Notes under the pieces: model-generated | The model's input: only the letters and a program-made list of their open reading frames with translations | Database searches by the model: none | Told to the model about the DNA's origin: nothing | Position numbers and translations under genes: made by a program | Shown: positions 41,647 to 50,066 of the stretch, piece by piece | How the letters are laid out: every line of letters starts with the position of its first letter | Position numbering within the stretch: position 1 is the stretch's first letter | Source: Aquabacter cavernae | GTDB taxonomy: Bacteria; Pseudomonadota; Alphaproteobacteria; Rhizobiales; Xanthobacteraceae | Assembly (NCBI RefSeq): GCF_003993795.1 | Contig: NZ_RWKV01000008.1 | Coordinates: 186,001-250,000, forward strand | DNA length: 64,000 nt | Direction of reading: 5' to 3'

Positions 41647-42662
41647 AAGGCCGCGCAAGCACCGGCCGGGGCGCCTCGCGCGGAGCCCCGGAACAGGCTA
41701 TTCAACGCTCCATGCGCTACACGCTGAGGCAGCTCGAATATTTCATCGCCGCCGGGGAGACGGGCTCCATCACGCTCGCCTCCGAGCGTATCAGCATTTC
41801 CCAGCCCTCCATCTCCACGGCCATCAGCCATCTGGAGCAGGAACTGGGCGTGCAGCTTTTCGTGCGCCACCATGCGCAGGGCCTGTCGCTCACGCCTGTG
41901 GGCCGCAAGCTGCTGGCGGAAGCCAAGCACCTGATAGAGCAGGCGGAAGGGCTTTATGCGGTGGCGTCCGAGGCCACCGACCAGGTGCGCGGTCAGCTTT
42001 CCGTGGGCTGCATGATCACGCTGGCGCCCATGATCATCCCGGAACTCTCCCACGGCTTCACCTCCGCCTTTCCGGGCACGCAGATCCGCCATGTGGAGGC
42101 CAACCAGGAATTGCTGCTGGAGGGGCTGCGGCGGGCGGAGATCGACATCGCCGTCACCTATGACCTGAAGATCCCGGACGGCATTTCCTTCACGCCCTTG
42201 GCCAGCCTGCCGCCCCATGTGGTGGTGAGCGAGGCCCATCCCTTCGCGCAGGCGTCCGCCGTGAGCCTTCAGGAACTGGCCGAGGAGCCCCTGATCCTCC
42301 TCGATCTGCCCATCAGCGCGGAATATTTCCTCGCGCTGTTCCTGAAGGAAGGTCTCCAGCCCCGGGTCCATTCGCGCTCCGCCCACCAGGAGGTGGTGCG
42401 CACCATGGTGGCCAATGGCTACGGCTATACGCTCGCCAATGTCCGGCCCCGCTCCGACCTTGCTTTGGACGGCCGCCGCGTGGTGCGGGTGCGCCTTGCG
42501 GGCGAGCACCGCCCCATGGTGGTGGGCCTGGCGACGGTGACCCATTTCAAGAAATCGCGGCTGCTCCAGGCGTTCCAGACGCACTGCCGCTCCTTCATTT
42601 CGGATGCCTACATCCCCGGCATGGTGGCCCCCGCCATCGACAGGCGCCAGCGCAAGGGGTGA
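41643..42662 (+). CDS. LysR-family transcriptional regulator
   Basis: A 339-residue LysR protein with a 23-residue basic N-terminal extension. MRYTLRQLEYFIAAGETGSI then ASERISISQPSISTAISHLE is the winged helix-turn-helix. The effector domain runs from GQLSVGCMITLAPMIIPELS and contains FPGTQIRHVEANQELLLEGL. ATG at 41643 has GGGAGA upstream and overlaps the DUF1028 stop; the internal ATG at 41712 has no ribosome site. As last gene of the importer/deacylase/RidA run it probably autoregulates that cluster. Confidence 0.9.
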   Translation: MKGRASTGRGASRGAPEQAIQRSMRYTLRQLEYFIAAGETGSITLASERISISQPSISTAISHLEQELGVQLFVRHHAQGLSLTPVGRKLLAEAKHLIEQAEGLYAVASEATDQVRGQLSVGCMITLAPMIIPELSHGFTSAFPGTQIRHVEANQELLLEGLRRAEIDIAVTYDLKIPDGISFTPLASLPPHVVVSEAHPFAQASAVSLQELAEEPLILLDLPISAEYFLALFLKEGLQPRVHSRSAHQEVVRTMVANGYGYTLANVRPRSDLALDGRRVVRVRLAGEHRPMVVGLATVTHFKKSRLLQAFQTHCRSFISDAYIPGMVAPAIDRRQRKG

Positions 42663-42707
42663 GGCGGGAGGCCCGTGCGTAACCCACGGACCTCCCTCAT
42701 GCCTGCT

Positions 42708-45700
42708 TCAGACCAGCCACTCATCGTGGGGCAGGGTGATGGTGGCGCCCGCCGCGAGGGTGACCATGGAGCCGCCGATCACGTTCCAGATCTCCGCCGT
42801 GACGCTGCCGCCCGTGAAGTCCTGGAATGCGCCGTCGGCGCTGATGAGGCCGCGTCCGTCCGTATAGGCTTCCGCGCCCACCGCATTGTCGGTCGCGAAA
42901 TACTGGTAGGTCTCCGTCCGGTCCGCCGTGCCGTCGCCGTCGAAATCGAAGGTGAGGCGCATCTGCGTGCCGTTGGCGATGCCGGTTCCCGCATCCACCG
43001 GAAGGTTGAAGGCGATGCGGCCGCCATCATAGGCCCCGTGAATGTCCTGGGCGGTGAGCACCAGGGCCTCGTGGGGCGTGCCGATATAGCGGCCATGGTT
43101 CGCGCCCTCGATCTCCATGGCGGCGGCGGTGGTGAGCCGGATGCCGGCGGGGCCGGAGGACACCAGGAAATCACCGTCCGCCGGTATTTCCGGCTGGGGC
43201 TCGGGCTCCGGCTCCGGCTCGGGCTCGGGCTCGGGCATGGTGCCGGGGCCGGTCCCCGGCGTCGAGCTGCCGTCGAACTGGAATGGCAGGCTGAGGGAGG
43301 AGGTGGCGAGGTTCACCGCCAGCGCATGGGTTCCCAGCGCCGACCAGAGGTCCACCTTCACCGTGCCGCCATCGAGATCCTGCAGCGCCGCTCCGATGAC
43401 GGACTTCAGGCCCCACGTGCTGGAATAGGCTTCCCAGCCGGGCACGTCATTGGTGGCGAAATAGGCGTAGGTCTCCACCCGGTCGAAGGTGCCGTCGCCG
43501 TCGAAGTCGTAGGAGACGGAGGCCTGCACCGCATCGCCCGCGCCGCCCGCATCCACGTTCAACAGGAAGCCGGTGGCCTGTCCCGAGATATGTGTCGCGG
43601 TCAGGTTCTCCAGCGTGAGGCTGGCGGCGGCATGGGGCGTGCCGTCATGGTTCGCGCCGCCCGCCGCGGCGAGCGTGACGGTGCCGCGCGCGGGGTCGAA
43701 GTCGGCCGCGCCGTCCACCAGGATCAGGCCGTTGCCGACCGCGTCCGGATTGGGTTCGGGATTGGGTTCCGGCTCCGGCTCCGGCTCGGGTTCCGGCTGG
43801 GGCTCGGGGTCCGGGTTCGGCCCGGCGGAGGCCGAGGCGAAAGGCAGGTCGAGGAGCGAGGCGGCAAGGTCCACCTTCACCGGGTGGGTGCCGAGCGCGG
43901 TCCACAGCTCGATGGTGACGGTGCCCCCCGTCATGTCCCGCAGCGCGCCGCCGGTGACCGAGCGCGGGCCGGAGGCGCTGGCATAGGTCTCCCATCCGTT
44001 CACCGGGTCGGTGGCGAAATAGCGATAGGTCTCCACCCGGTCGATCACGCCATCGCCGTCAAAGTCATAGGAGATGGCGGCCTGCACCGCATCGCCCGCA
44101 CCGGAGCCCGCATCCACCTTCAGCGCGAAGGCGGCGGCCTGCCCGGCCTCATAGCCGGCGGTGACGTTCTCCAGCGTGAGCTTCGTGGAGGCGACCGGCG
44201 TGCCGTCCTGGTTGCGGCCCTGCGCCGAAACCAGGGTGACGGCGCCGCGCGCCGGATCGAAGCCGATCTGCCCGCCGGCCAGGACCAGTCCGTCGCCCGT
44301 GACCGGGACTTCCGGATCGGTGGGGACTTCGGGGTCCGTGGGCACTTCCGGATCGGTCGGCACTTCGGGATCGGTGGGCGTGCTGGTGCCCTCGAAGGTG
44401 AAGGGCAGGTCGAGCGAGGAGGCCGCGAGCGACACGGTTACCGCATGGGTGCCGAGCGCGGTCCACAGCTCCACCTTCACCGTGCCGCCGTCGAGGTCGC
44501 GCATGGCGCTGCCGGTGGCCGATTTGAGGCCCCAGTTCGCCCCGTAGGTCTCCCATCCGCTCACCGGGTCGGTGGCGAAATAGCGGTAGATCTCCACCCG
44601 GTCGATGATGCCGTCGCCGTTGAAATCATAGGAGATGGCGGCCTGCACCGCGTCGCCCGCGCCCGCCGCATCGATCTTCAGCGCGAAGCCGGTGGCGGAG
44701 GCATCATAATGTCCGGTGACGCCGGAAATGGTGAAGCTGGCCGGGGCATGGGGCGCCCCGTCATGGTTCGCGCCGCCCGCCGAGGCAAGCGTCACCGTGC
44801 TCCGCGCCGGATCAAATGCCAGAACGCCGTTTGACAGGACCAGCCCGGCGCTCACGGGCGCGGGGTCGGGATCGGTGCCAGGATCGGTGCCAGGATCCGT
44901 TCCGGGGTCCGTACCAGGATCCGTTCCGGGGTCCGTGCCCGGATCCGTCCCGGGCTCGGTGCCTGGTTCCGCTTCGGTGTCGCTGGAGAGGTCGAACAGG
45001 GTGACCACGCCGTCCCGCAGGGTGCCCATGGTGTCCGGCACCACGGTGAGCACGGTGCCGTCGGTGAAGTGCACCACGAGGTTCGCTTCGCCGGTATTGT
45101 AGGCCACGTAGGTGTTGACGCCGTTCTTGGTGAAGACGGCGTGGAAGGGCGTGTCGGCGCGCACGTCGGTGTTCAGCGTGCCCAGCGTGCTGAGCGAGGC
45201 GATCCAGAACAGGGTCTGCACATAGGAGCCCGAGCCGCCCTCATTGAGGCTGTAGTTCGGGTCCGCCATCAGCTCGGCCAGCGCCTGGTCGGGATTGGCC
45301 AGCGCCAGATAGCTCCACTGGATGTTCTTCCAATAACGTGGCTCGCCGCCGCTCTCGGCGGCCATCTCGGCGTAATTGGCGAGGATCTTCGCCTGCTCGG
45401 TGGCCAGATGCAGCGAGGTGGCCGCGCTGAAGGGCATCAGGTTGATGCCGTGGATGCGCTCGGGATCGTCGCTGAACCAGGTGGTGTGGCTGCCGCCGTC
45501 GCTCCACACCATGCCGAGCGCTTCATAGGGGAAGTCGTCCGGGAAGACGGCGTCGTCCACATCGAACCAATATTGCATTACCGCCGCGCTCTCCATGGAA
45601 TGGAGGGCGATGCCGAAATCGCGCACCGCGTCCCGGTCCGTCACCGCGCCCCAGAGCGCGACCGAGGCCGCGAAATTGAGGGATTCGGAGGAGGATTCCA

Positions 45701-47780
45701 GGTTGTTGCCGGAGGCGAAGGCCGCGTGGCCCGACGCCCAGCTATGGCCGGCATAGGGATCGAGGCTGCGCAGATAGGGGAAGAGGTCGCTGTCGCGGTC
45801 GGTATTGGCCACGTCCGCGATCAGCACGTCCACCATGCCGCCCCACTGGTCCTGGGAGGCCCAGGCCTGGTCGAACATGCCCACCGTGGCCGCCGCCTGC
45901 ACGAAATAGCCGTAGTGGAAATTGTGGTCGTTGAGCTGCTTCTCGCTGTCGAAGCTGGCGGGATAGCCGACCAGCGTGCCCCATTCGGCGTTGTAGACGA
46001 AGTGCTTGTCGTCGCCGCCCTCGGCGGTGAACCAGTCCTCCAGCTCCGCCTTCAGCACCGCCAAATAGGTGTCGCGGATGGCGATCTCGCCCAGCTGGTT
46101 GGCGATCTGCGCCAGCTCGGAGAGCCGGCCCAGCTCCTTGCCCGCCGTGTAGGTGTCCTGGAAGGGAATCTTGATGGAGCGGCTGTTCAGCTCCGCCACG
46201 TCCGCCTGCAGAAGCTGGCGCACCTGGGCCGCCAGCGCGCCGTCCAGCAGCGGCAGGACCGGCAGCATGGGGCTGGCGTCATAGGTGACGGTGAAGCTCG
46301 AATCCGAGGCGAGCTTCATCTCGCCCTTGGCGGAGATGTAGCTGAGGTCGCTGAGCGGCTCGTCGGTATTGATCCATTGGTGGCGATAAAGCGCCGCCAG
46401 CGGGTCCTCGCCGGTGGAGGTGGTGACGGAGAAGGTCTGCGTCACCGTTCCGGTGGCCGCGTCATAGTCGAACGCGACCGTGCTACCGGTCACCGCATTG
46501 TCCGCATGTTCAGCGAAATACTGGAGCGTCGCCACAGACTTCTCGGGCAGGACGGCCACCGAGAAGGTCTCCGCGCCGCCGAGATCGGACTTCAGCCCGG
46601 TCTCCGTCATCACCCAATTGGCGCCCGCCGGGCCGAAGATGCCGTAGTGCACGCCCTGGATGGTGACGCCCACCACGCCGTCGGCGTTGAACCACACCTC
46701 GCCCTTGCCGTCCCAGGAGAGGTTTTCCTGGGTGTTGCCCATGGTGTCCGTGACCGCCGCCGTTCCCGCCACCGGGGACAAAGCGGAGGGCGTGTCCGGG
46801 GTGGCGCCGCTGCGCAGATAGAGCGTGTCCACCGCCGTACCGGAGGCAACGAGGTTCGCGAAGGGGAGGGTGATGTTGGAGGGATGCGCCGCGCCCGCGG
46901 GCGTGTCGGTGCGCACGCCCGGCGTGCCCTCGCCGATGGCGTTCCACATCTCCACCTTCACGGAGCCGCCGGTGAAGTTGGCCATGGCGCCGGTAACGGA
47001 GGAGAGGCCCGCGCCCTGGGTGTAGGTCTCCCAGCCGGAAGCGTTGTCGGTGGGGAAGTAATTATAGGTCTCGACCCGGTCGAACTTTCCGTCGCCGTTG
47101 AAATCGTAGGAAACGCGCACCTGCGGCCCGTTGCCGATGCCGCTGGCGGCATCGATGGGCAAGGTGAAGGCGGTATTTCCCCCGTTGAAGGCGCCGCTCA
47201 GGCCGTCGATCGTGTAGACGAGCGGCATCACGGGATTGCCCACCCGGCTGATGGGCGCGGCTTCCAGCACATTGATGACCGCCGCCCCGTCCCCGCTGCG
47301 GTTGAAATAGACGAAGGGCAGGCCGTGGCCGAAGGTCGCCTGGAGCCCGCCGTCGCCATCGGCGTCCGCCCAGTCGGTCGTCACCGTCCAGTCCCCGTAA
47401 TCGGAGACGGTCACCGTGCCGTTGCCCAGGTCTTCCACGCCCACATGCAGGCCGGGCGAGAAGAAATACTTGTATTGGATGTTGTCCTCGACCTGGAGGC
47501 CGGGCCCATCGATGAGCGTGACGTTGGTCTGATGGCCGATCCGGATGCCGGTGCTGTCCGTCTGCAGCGTCATGGGGTCCGCGAAGAGCGGGGCGGAGGT
47601 GGCGGATTCGAAATAGTTGAAGACCAGCGAGGACCACCAGTCATTTGTGGGCACGGGCGCCCCTGCGGCGCCGCCGCTCACCTGGGGAACGGCGTGCGTC
47701 CCGCTCCAGGTTTGGGGAGATGCAGCCCCTTCGGGCACGACAGTGGAATAGCCACCCAGACCAACCTTCTTCACAGACAT
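42708..47780 (-). CDS. GH81 endo-beta-1,3-glucanase with five repeated accessory modules
   Basis: A 1,690-residue protein. PTNDWWSSLVFNYFES and FADPMTLQ near the N-terminus are the GH81 beta-sandwich. NDHNFHYGYFVQAAATVGMF (about 618-637) holds the likely catalytic Asp, and GNNLESSSESLNFAASVALW (about 692-711) the catalytic Glu. Around residues 197-305 a module with YDFNGDGKFDRVETYNYF interrupts the N-terminal domain. Four more copies follow residue 970, each with a DxDGDG calcium-type loop, separated by PGTD, PTDPEV and PEPEP linkers. No Sec signal is visible, so type I or other leaderless secretion is inferred. It hydrolyses beta-1,3-glucans such as curdlan, callose or fungal wall. GAGGG precedes the ATG. 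Confidence 0.9.
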   Translation of the reverse strand: MSVKKVGLGGYSTVVPEGAASPQTWSGTHAVPQVSGGAAGAPVPTNDWWSSLVFNYFESATSAPLFADPMTLQTDSTGIRIGHQTNVTLIDGPGLQVEDNIQYKYFFSPGLHVGVEDLGNGTVTVSDYGDWTVTTDWADADGDGGLQATFGHGLPFVYFNRSGDGAAVINVLEAAPISRVGNPVMPLVYTIDGLSGAFNGGNTAFTLPIDAASGIGNGPQVRVSYDFNGDGKFDRVETYNYFPTDNASGWETYTQGAGLSSVTGAMANFTGGSVKVEMWNAIGEGTPGVRTDTPAGAAHPSNITLPFANLVASGTAVDTLYLRSGATPDTPSALSPVAGTAAVTDTMGNTQENLSWDGKGEVWFNADGVVGVTIQGVHYGIFGPAGANWVMTETGLKSDLGGAETFSVAVLPEKSVATLQYFAEHADNAVTGSTVAFDYDAATGTVTQTFSVTTSTGEDPLAALYRHQWINTDEPLSDLSYISAKGEMKLASDSSFTVTYDASPMLPVLPLLDGALAAQVRQLLQADVAELNSRSIKIPFQDTYTAGKELGRLSELAQIANQLGEIAIRDTYLAVLKAELEDWFTAEGGDDKHFVYNAEWGTLVGYPASFDSEKQLNDHNFHYGYFVQAAATVGMFDQAWASQDQWGGMVDVLIADVANTDRDSDLFPYLRSLDPYAGHSWASGHAAFASGNNLESSSESLNFAASVALWGAVTDRDAVRDFGIALHSMESAAVMQYWFDVDDAVFPDDFPYEALGMVWSDGGSHTTWFSDDPERIHGINLMPFSAATSLHLATEQAKILANYAEMAAESGGEPRYWKNIQWSYLALANPDQALAELMADPNYSLNEGGSGSYVQTLFWIASLSTLGTLNTDVRADTPFHAVFTKNGVNTYVAYNTGEANLVVHFTDGTVLTVVPDTMGTLRDGVVTLFDLSSDTEAEPGTEPGTDPGTDPGTDPGTDPGTDPGTDPGTDPDPAPVSAGLVLSNGVLAFDPARSTVTLASAGGANHDGAPHAPASFTISGVTGHYDASATGFALKIDAAGAGDAVQAAISYDFNGDGIIDRVEIYRYFATDPVSGWETYGANWGLKSATGSAMRDLDGGTVKVELWTALGTHAVTVSLAASSLDLPFTFEGTSTPTDPEVPTDPEVPTDPEVPTDPEVPVTGDGLVLAGGQIGFDPARGAVTLVSAQGRNQDGTPVASTKLTLENVTAGYEAGQAAAFALKVDAGSGAGDAVQAAISYDFDGDGVIDRVETYRYFATDPVNGWETYASASGPRSVTGGALRDMTGGTVTIELWTALGTHPVKVDLAASLLDLPFASASAGPNPDPEPQPEPEPEPEPEPNPEPNPDAVGNGLILVDGAADFDPARGTVTLAAAGGANHDGTPHAAASLTLENLTATHISGQATGFLLNVDAGGAGDAVQASVSYDFDGDGTFDRVETYAYFATNDVPGWEAYSSTWGLKSVIGAALQDLDGGTVKVDLWSALGTHALAVNLATSSLSLPFQFDGSSTPGTGPGTMPEPEPEPEPEPEPQPEIPADGDFLVSSGPAGIRLTTAAAMEIEGANHGRYIGTPHEALVLTAQDIHGAYDGGRIAFNLPVDAGTGIANGTQMRLTFDFDGDGTADRTETYQYFATDNAVGAEAYTDGRGLISADGAFQDFTGGSVTAEIWNVIGGSMVTLAAGATITLPHDEWLV
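44873..44965. repeat. 12-bp coding microrepeats (PGTD linker)
   Basis: Eight or so tandem 12-bp units of the type GGATCGGTGCCA / GGATCCGTTCCG read on the minus strand as repeated Pro-Gly-Thr-Asp. They form the flexible linker between the GH81 catalytic part and the first C-terminal module. Similar low-complexity linkers lie at about 44300-44385 and 43740-43835. Such tracts are prone to slippage, so length may vary between strains. Confidence 0.8.
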
Positions 47781-48132
47781 GACAAGACCCTCGCCTTACG
47801 GCCGCAAATACAAAGCGATACCGTTCGGAATGGCGTGCGCCATCACCGCCCGTCGAAAGACACGACAGGGTCTCGGGCTAGTGCTGCCAGATCTCGGTGA
47901 AGTAAGGAGGCGTGCAGTCGCGGGTCAGCATGGGGTAGCGGTCATTCGCATTTGGCATATGGCACGCTTAAGCCGGACGGAAAGCGCCCGGCCTGACGGC
48001 CAAATCTGTCGGAAAAGGAATACACCGCCGCGCTGAAGCATGGCGTAAGAGATCATTACAATGTCACCTCCCATTTGGATATGGGAGATAACGGTAGGGA
48101 GGGTCACGCTCGCGTGAGCGTAACTGCGCCCG
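47781..48132. other. 352-bp intergenic region upstream of the GH81 gene
   Basis: Holds the GH81 promoter region. A 7-bp hairpin CTCCCAT (48068-48074) / ATGGGAG (48081-48087) and an ACGCTC/GAGCGT stem at 48106-48121 lie just after the diguanylate cyclase stop on its transcript and may end it. No further ORF or RNA is convincing. Confidence 0.5.
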
Positions 48133-49677
48133 TCAGGCGCCGGTGCCGGGAGGGTCCATCGGCGTGCGGTTGTGCGGCATCATCGACACCACGCCCCCCT
48201 GGAACACCACGATGCTGTCCCGACCCGATTGCTTGGCTTGATAGAGGGCCGCGTCGGCCTCCTGGAACAGGCGGCACTGCTCCTTTTCATCGCCGGGCCC
48301 CATGCTTGAAACGCCGAGGCTGACGGTCGCCGCGAGCACGCGCCCATCGGACAGGGTGATGCGCGCCCGGTTGACCCGCCCCCGGATGTTCTCGGCCACG
48401 TTCAGGGCGCCATCGGGCAAGGTATTGGGCAGGAGCACGACGAACTCTTCACCGCCATAGCGGGCCACCACGTCGCTCGGCCGGCGCACGGCGCGGCTGA
48501 GGCGATCGGCGATCATCTGGAGCACCAGGTCGCCGCCCGCATGGCCGAATTCGTCATTGATCGCCTTGAAGTGGTCCCCGTCCAGCACGATCAGGCTCAG
48601 GGGCGTCTTGTTGCGGTTCGCGCGCTTCCATTCCCGCTGCAGGGCGTCGTCAAAGGCGCGGCGGTTGGCGAGGCCCGTGAGCGAATCCGTGAGGGCGGCG
48701 AGTTCGAGCGTCTCCTCCATGCGGTAGCTGCGCATGAGCATGCGGCGCAGCGCCAGCACCAGGGCGATGATGCCGGCGCTCATGGCCAGGGTCACGCCGG
48801 AGATGATCAGCGCCCGCTGGCGCCATTCCGCCATGGCGTCCGGCACGCTGAAGCCCACCGACAGGATCAGCGGAAAATTGGCCACGCGGGAATGCACATA
48901 GAAGCGCTTGGTGCCGTCGATGCGGGAGCGTTCCTCGAAAGGCCCCGCACCATGAAGCATGCGTTGGAAGATCGGGCTCGCCGACATGTTCTCGCCGAGA
49001 TAGTCGGCGCCGTTCTCCGTGGGAGGATGCCGCAGGACGATGGTTCCGTCGGTGAGGATCAGCGTGATCACGTCGCCCGGGCGCAGCTTCACCTCTTTGA
49101 AAATGCTCGTGAAGAAGGCGAGCCGCATGGTGGCTGCCGCAACGCCCTGGAACGCGCCGCCGGGGCCGTTCAGGCGGCGGCTGACAGTGATGCTGGGATC
49201 GTTGTTGCGCAGTCGGCTGCGGAAGGGATGGCTGAGATAGGTCCCGGCATCCTTCTCGCGCTGCGCGGTGAAATAGTCGCGGTCGCCGAGATGGAGCGTG
49301 CGCGGCGTGGGCGAGGCGGAATCGTATTTGATGTGGCCCTGATCATCCAGGACCAGGAGGGAGCCGAGAAATTGCGCGCTGCTGGCCCTGTCGAAGAGGA
49401 TGGTGTTGCGCAGGGATGGCGGCATGGCGTCGAGGCCGTCGATCTTCAGCGTGTCCTGGACGCCGATGAGCGACAATTCGAGGAGCGCCAGATTGCGCTC
49501 AATGCTGACGCGCAGCGTGGACTGGACATTCTCCGCCGACTGGATGGCGGCCCGCCACGCATCCTGCCGCGCCTGCCAGAGTGTCACGGCCTGCAGAAGG
49601 ATGAAGGCGAAGACCAGGGCGAACGCGAAGAAGAGGGCGGAACGGCTCGCGAAAAGCCGGCGGGACCCCGTCACCAT
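48133..49677 (-). CDS. Membrane-bound diguanylate cyclase, Cache-GGDEF
   Basis: A 514-residue enzyme making cyclic di-GMP from two GTP. The first transmembrane helix is ALFFAFALVFAFILLQAVTL (about residues 14-33). A periplasmic Cache sensor domain follows, with LVLDDQGHIKYDSASPTPRT and RDYFTAQREKDAGTYLSHPF, and the second helix is near residue 290. The GGDEF domain starts at DSLTGLANRRAFDDAL. The active-site motif is GGEEF, and the RPSD tetrad five residues before it matches the inhibitory I-site RxxD, so product inhibition is expected. No EAL domain is present. GGAGG precedes the ATG. Upstream of the glucanase on the same strand. Confidence 0.94.
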   Translation of the reverse strand: MVTGSRRLFASRSALFFAFALVFAFILLQAVTLWQARQDAWRAAIQSAENVQSTLRVSIERNLALLELSLIGVQDTLKIDGLDAMPPSLRNTILFDRASSAQFLGSLLVLDDQGHIKYDSASPTPRTLHLGDRDYFTAQREKDAGTYLSHPFRSRLRNNDPSITVSRRLNGPGGAFQGVAAATMRLAFFTSIFKEVKLRPGDVITLILTDGTIVLRHPPTENGADYLGENMSASPIFQRMLHGAGPFEERSRIDGTKRFYVHSRVANFPLILSVGFSVPDAMAEWRQRALIISGVTLAMSAGIIALVLALRRMLMRSYRMEETLELAALTDSLTGLANRRAFDDALQREWKRANRNKTPLSLIVLDGDHFKAINDEFGHAGGDLVLQMIADRLSRAVRRPSDVVARYGGEEFVVLLPNTLPDGALNVAENIRGRVNRARITLSDGRVLAATVSLGVSSMGPGDEKEQCRLFQEADAALYQAKQSGRDSIVVFQGGVVSMMPHNRTPMDPPGTGA

Positions 49678-50066
49678 CCCTACGCCTCCACGCCTGATCC
49701 GCTTTCGGAGCGGTAGACGACCGTCCGAGCTGGATTCTCCGAATCTAGCGCATGCCCGCCAGCCCCGGAAGCAGCAAGACTATTCGGGCCTTCCCTAAGG
49801 TTCGGTTGAGGCGGCGGCCGTGGTGTAGGCATGTATCCGGCAGGCCCATAAAACTCACGCCATCAAGTGGTTAGCGGTAGGTTTTCTGCGGACGCCGTCT
49901 GAAGTGGGCGCGGGAGGCTCCCGCCGCATCAATCTTCCGTTCACGACGGCAGCGAGGAAAGCGCGCTCCCATAAGCCCGAGGGCCGCTCCTTAGGGTTCG
50001 CTTAAAGCCTGCCGTGCCACGTTTCAAAACGGTTCGGAGGGAGGGCGCGCGGGCGCCAGTGGCAAG
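49678..50066. promoter_or_regulatory. 389-bp divergent promoter region with two related 15-bp motifs
   Basis: Between the diguanylate cyclase (minus) and the histidine kinase (plus). Two related motifs, CTAAGGTTCGGTTGA (49796-49810) and TTAGGGTTCGCTTAA (49991-50005), have the spacing TTAA-N7-TTAA of CtrA boxes with one or two mismatches. A GC palindrome GCGGGAG-G-CTCCCGC lies at 49910-49924. No ORF is evident. Confidence 0.4.

Noticed and set aside
44873-44965. Short regular repeats resembling a CRISPR array
   Set aside because: 12-bp units in frame, encoding a PGTD protein linker; no spacers of CRISPR length.
45069-47900. 943-codon plus-strand ORF opposite the glucanase
   Set aside because: The minus strand encodes recognisable GH81; the plus frame has no domain signature.
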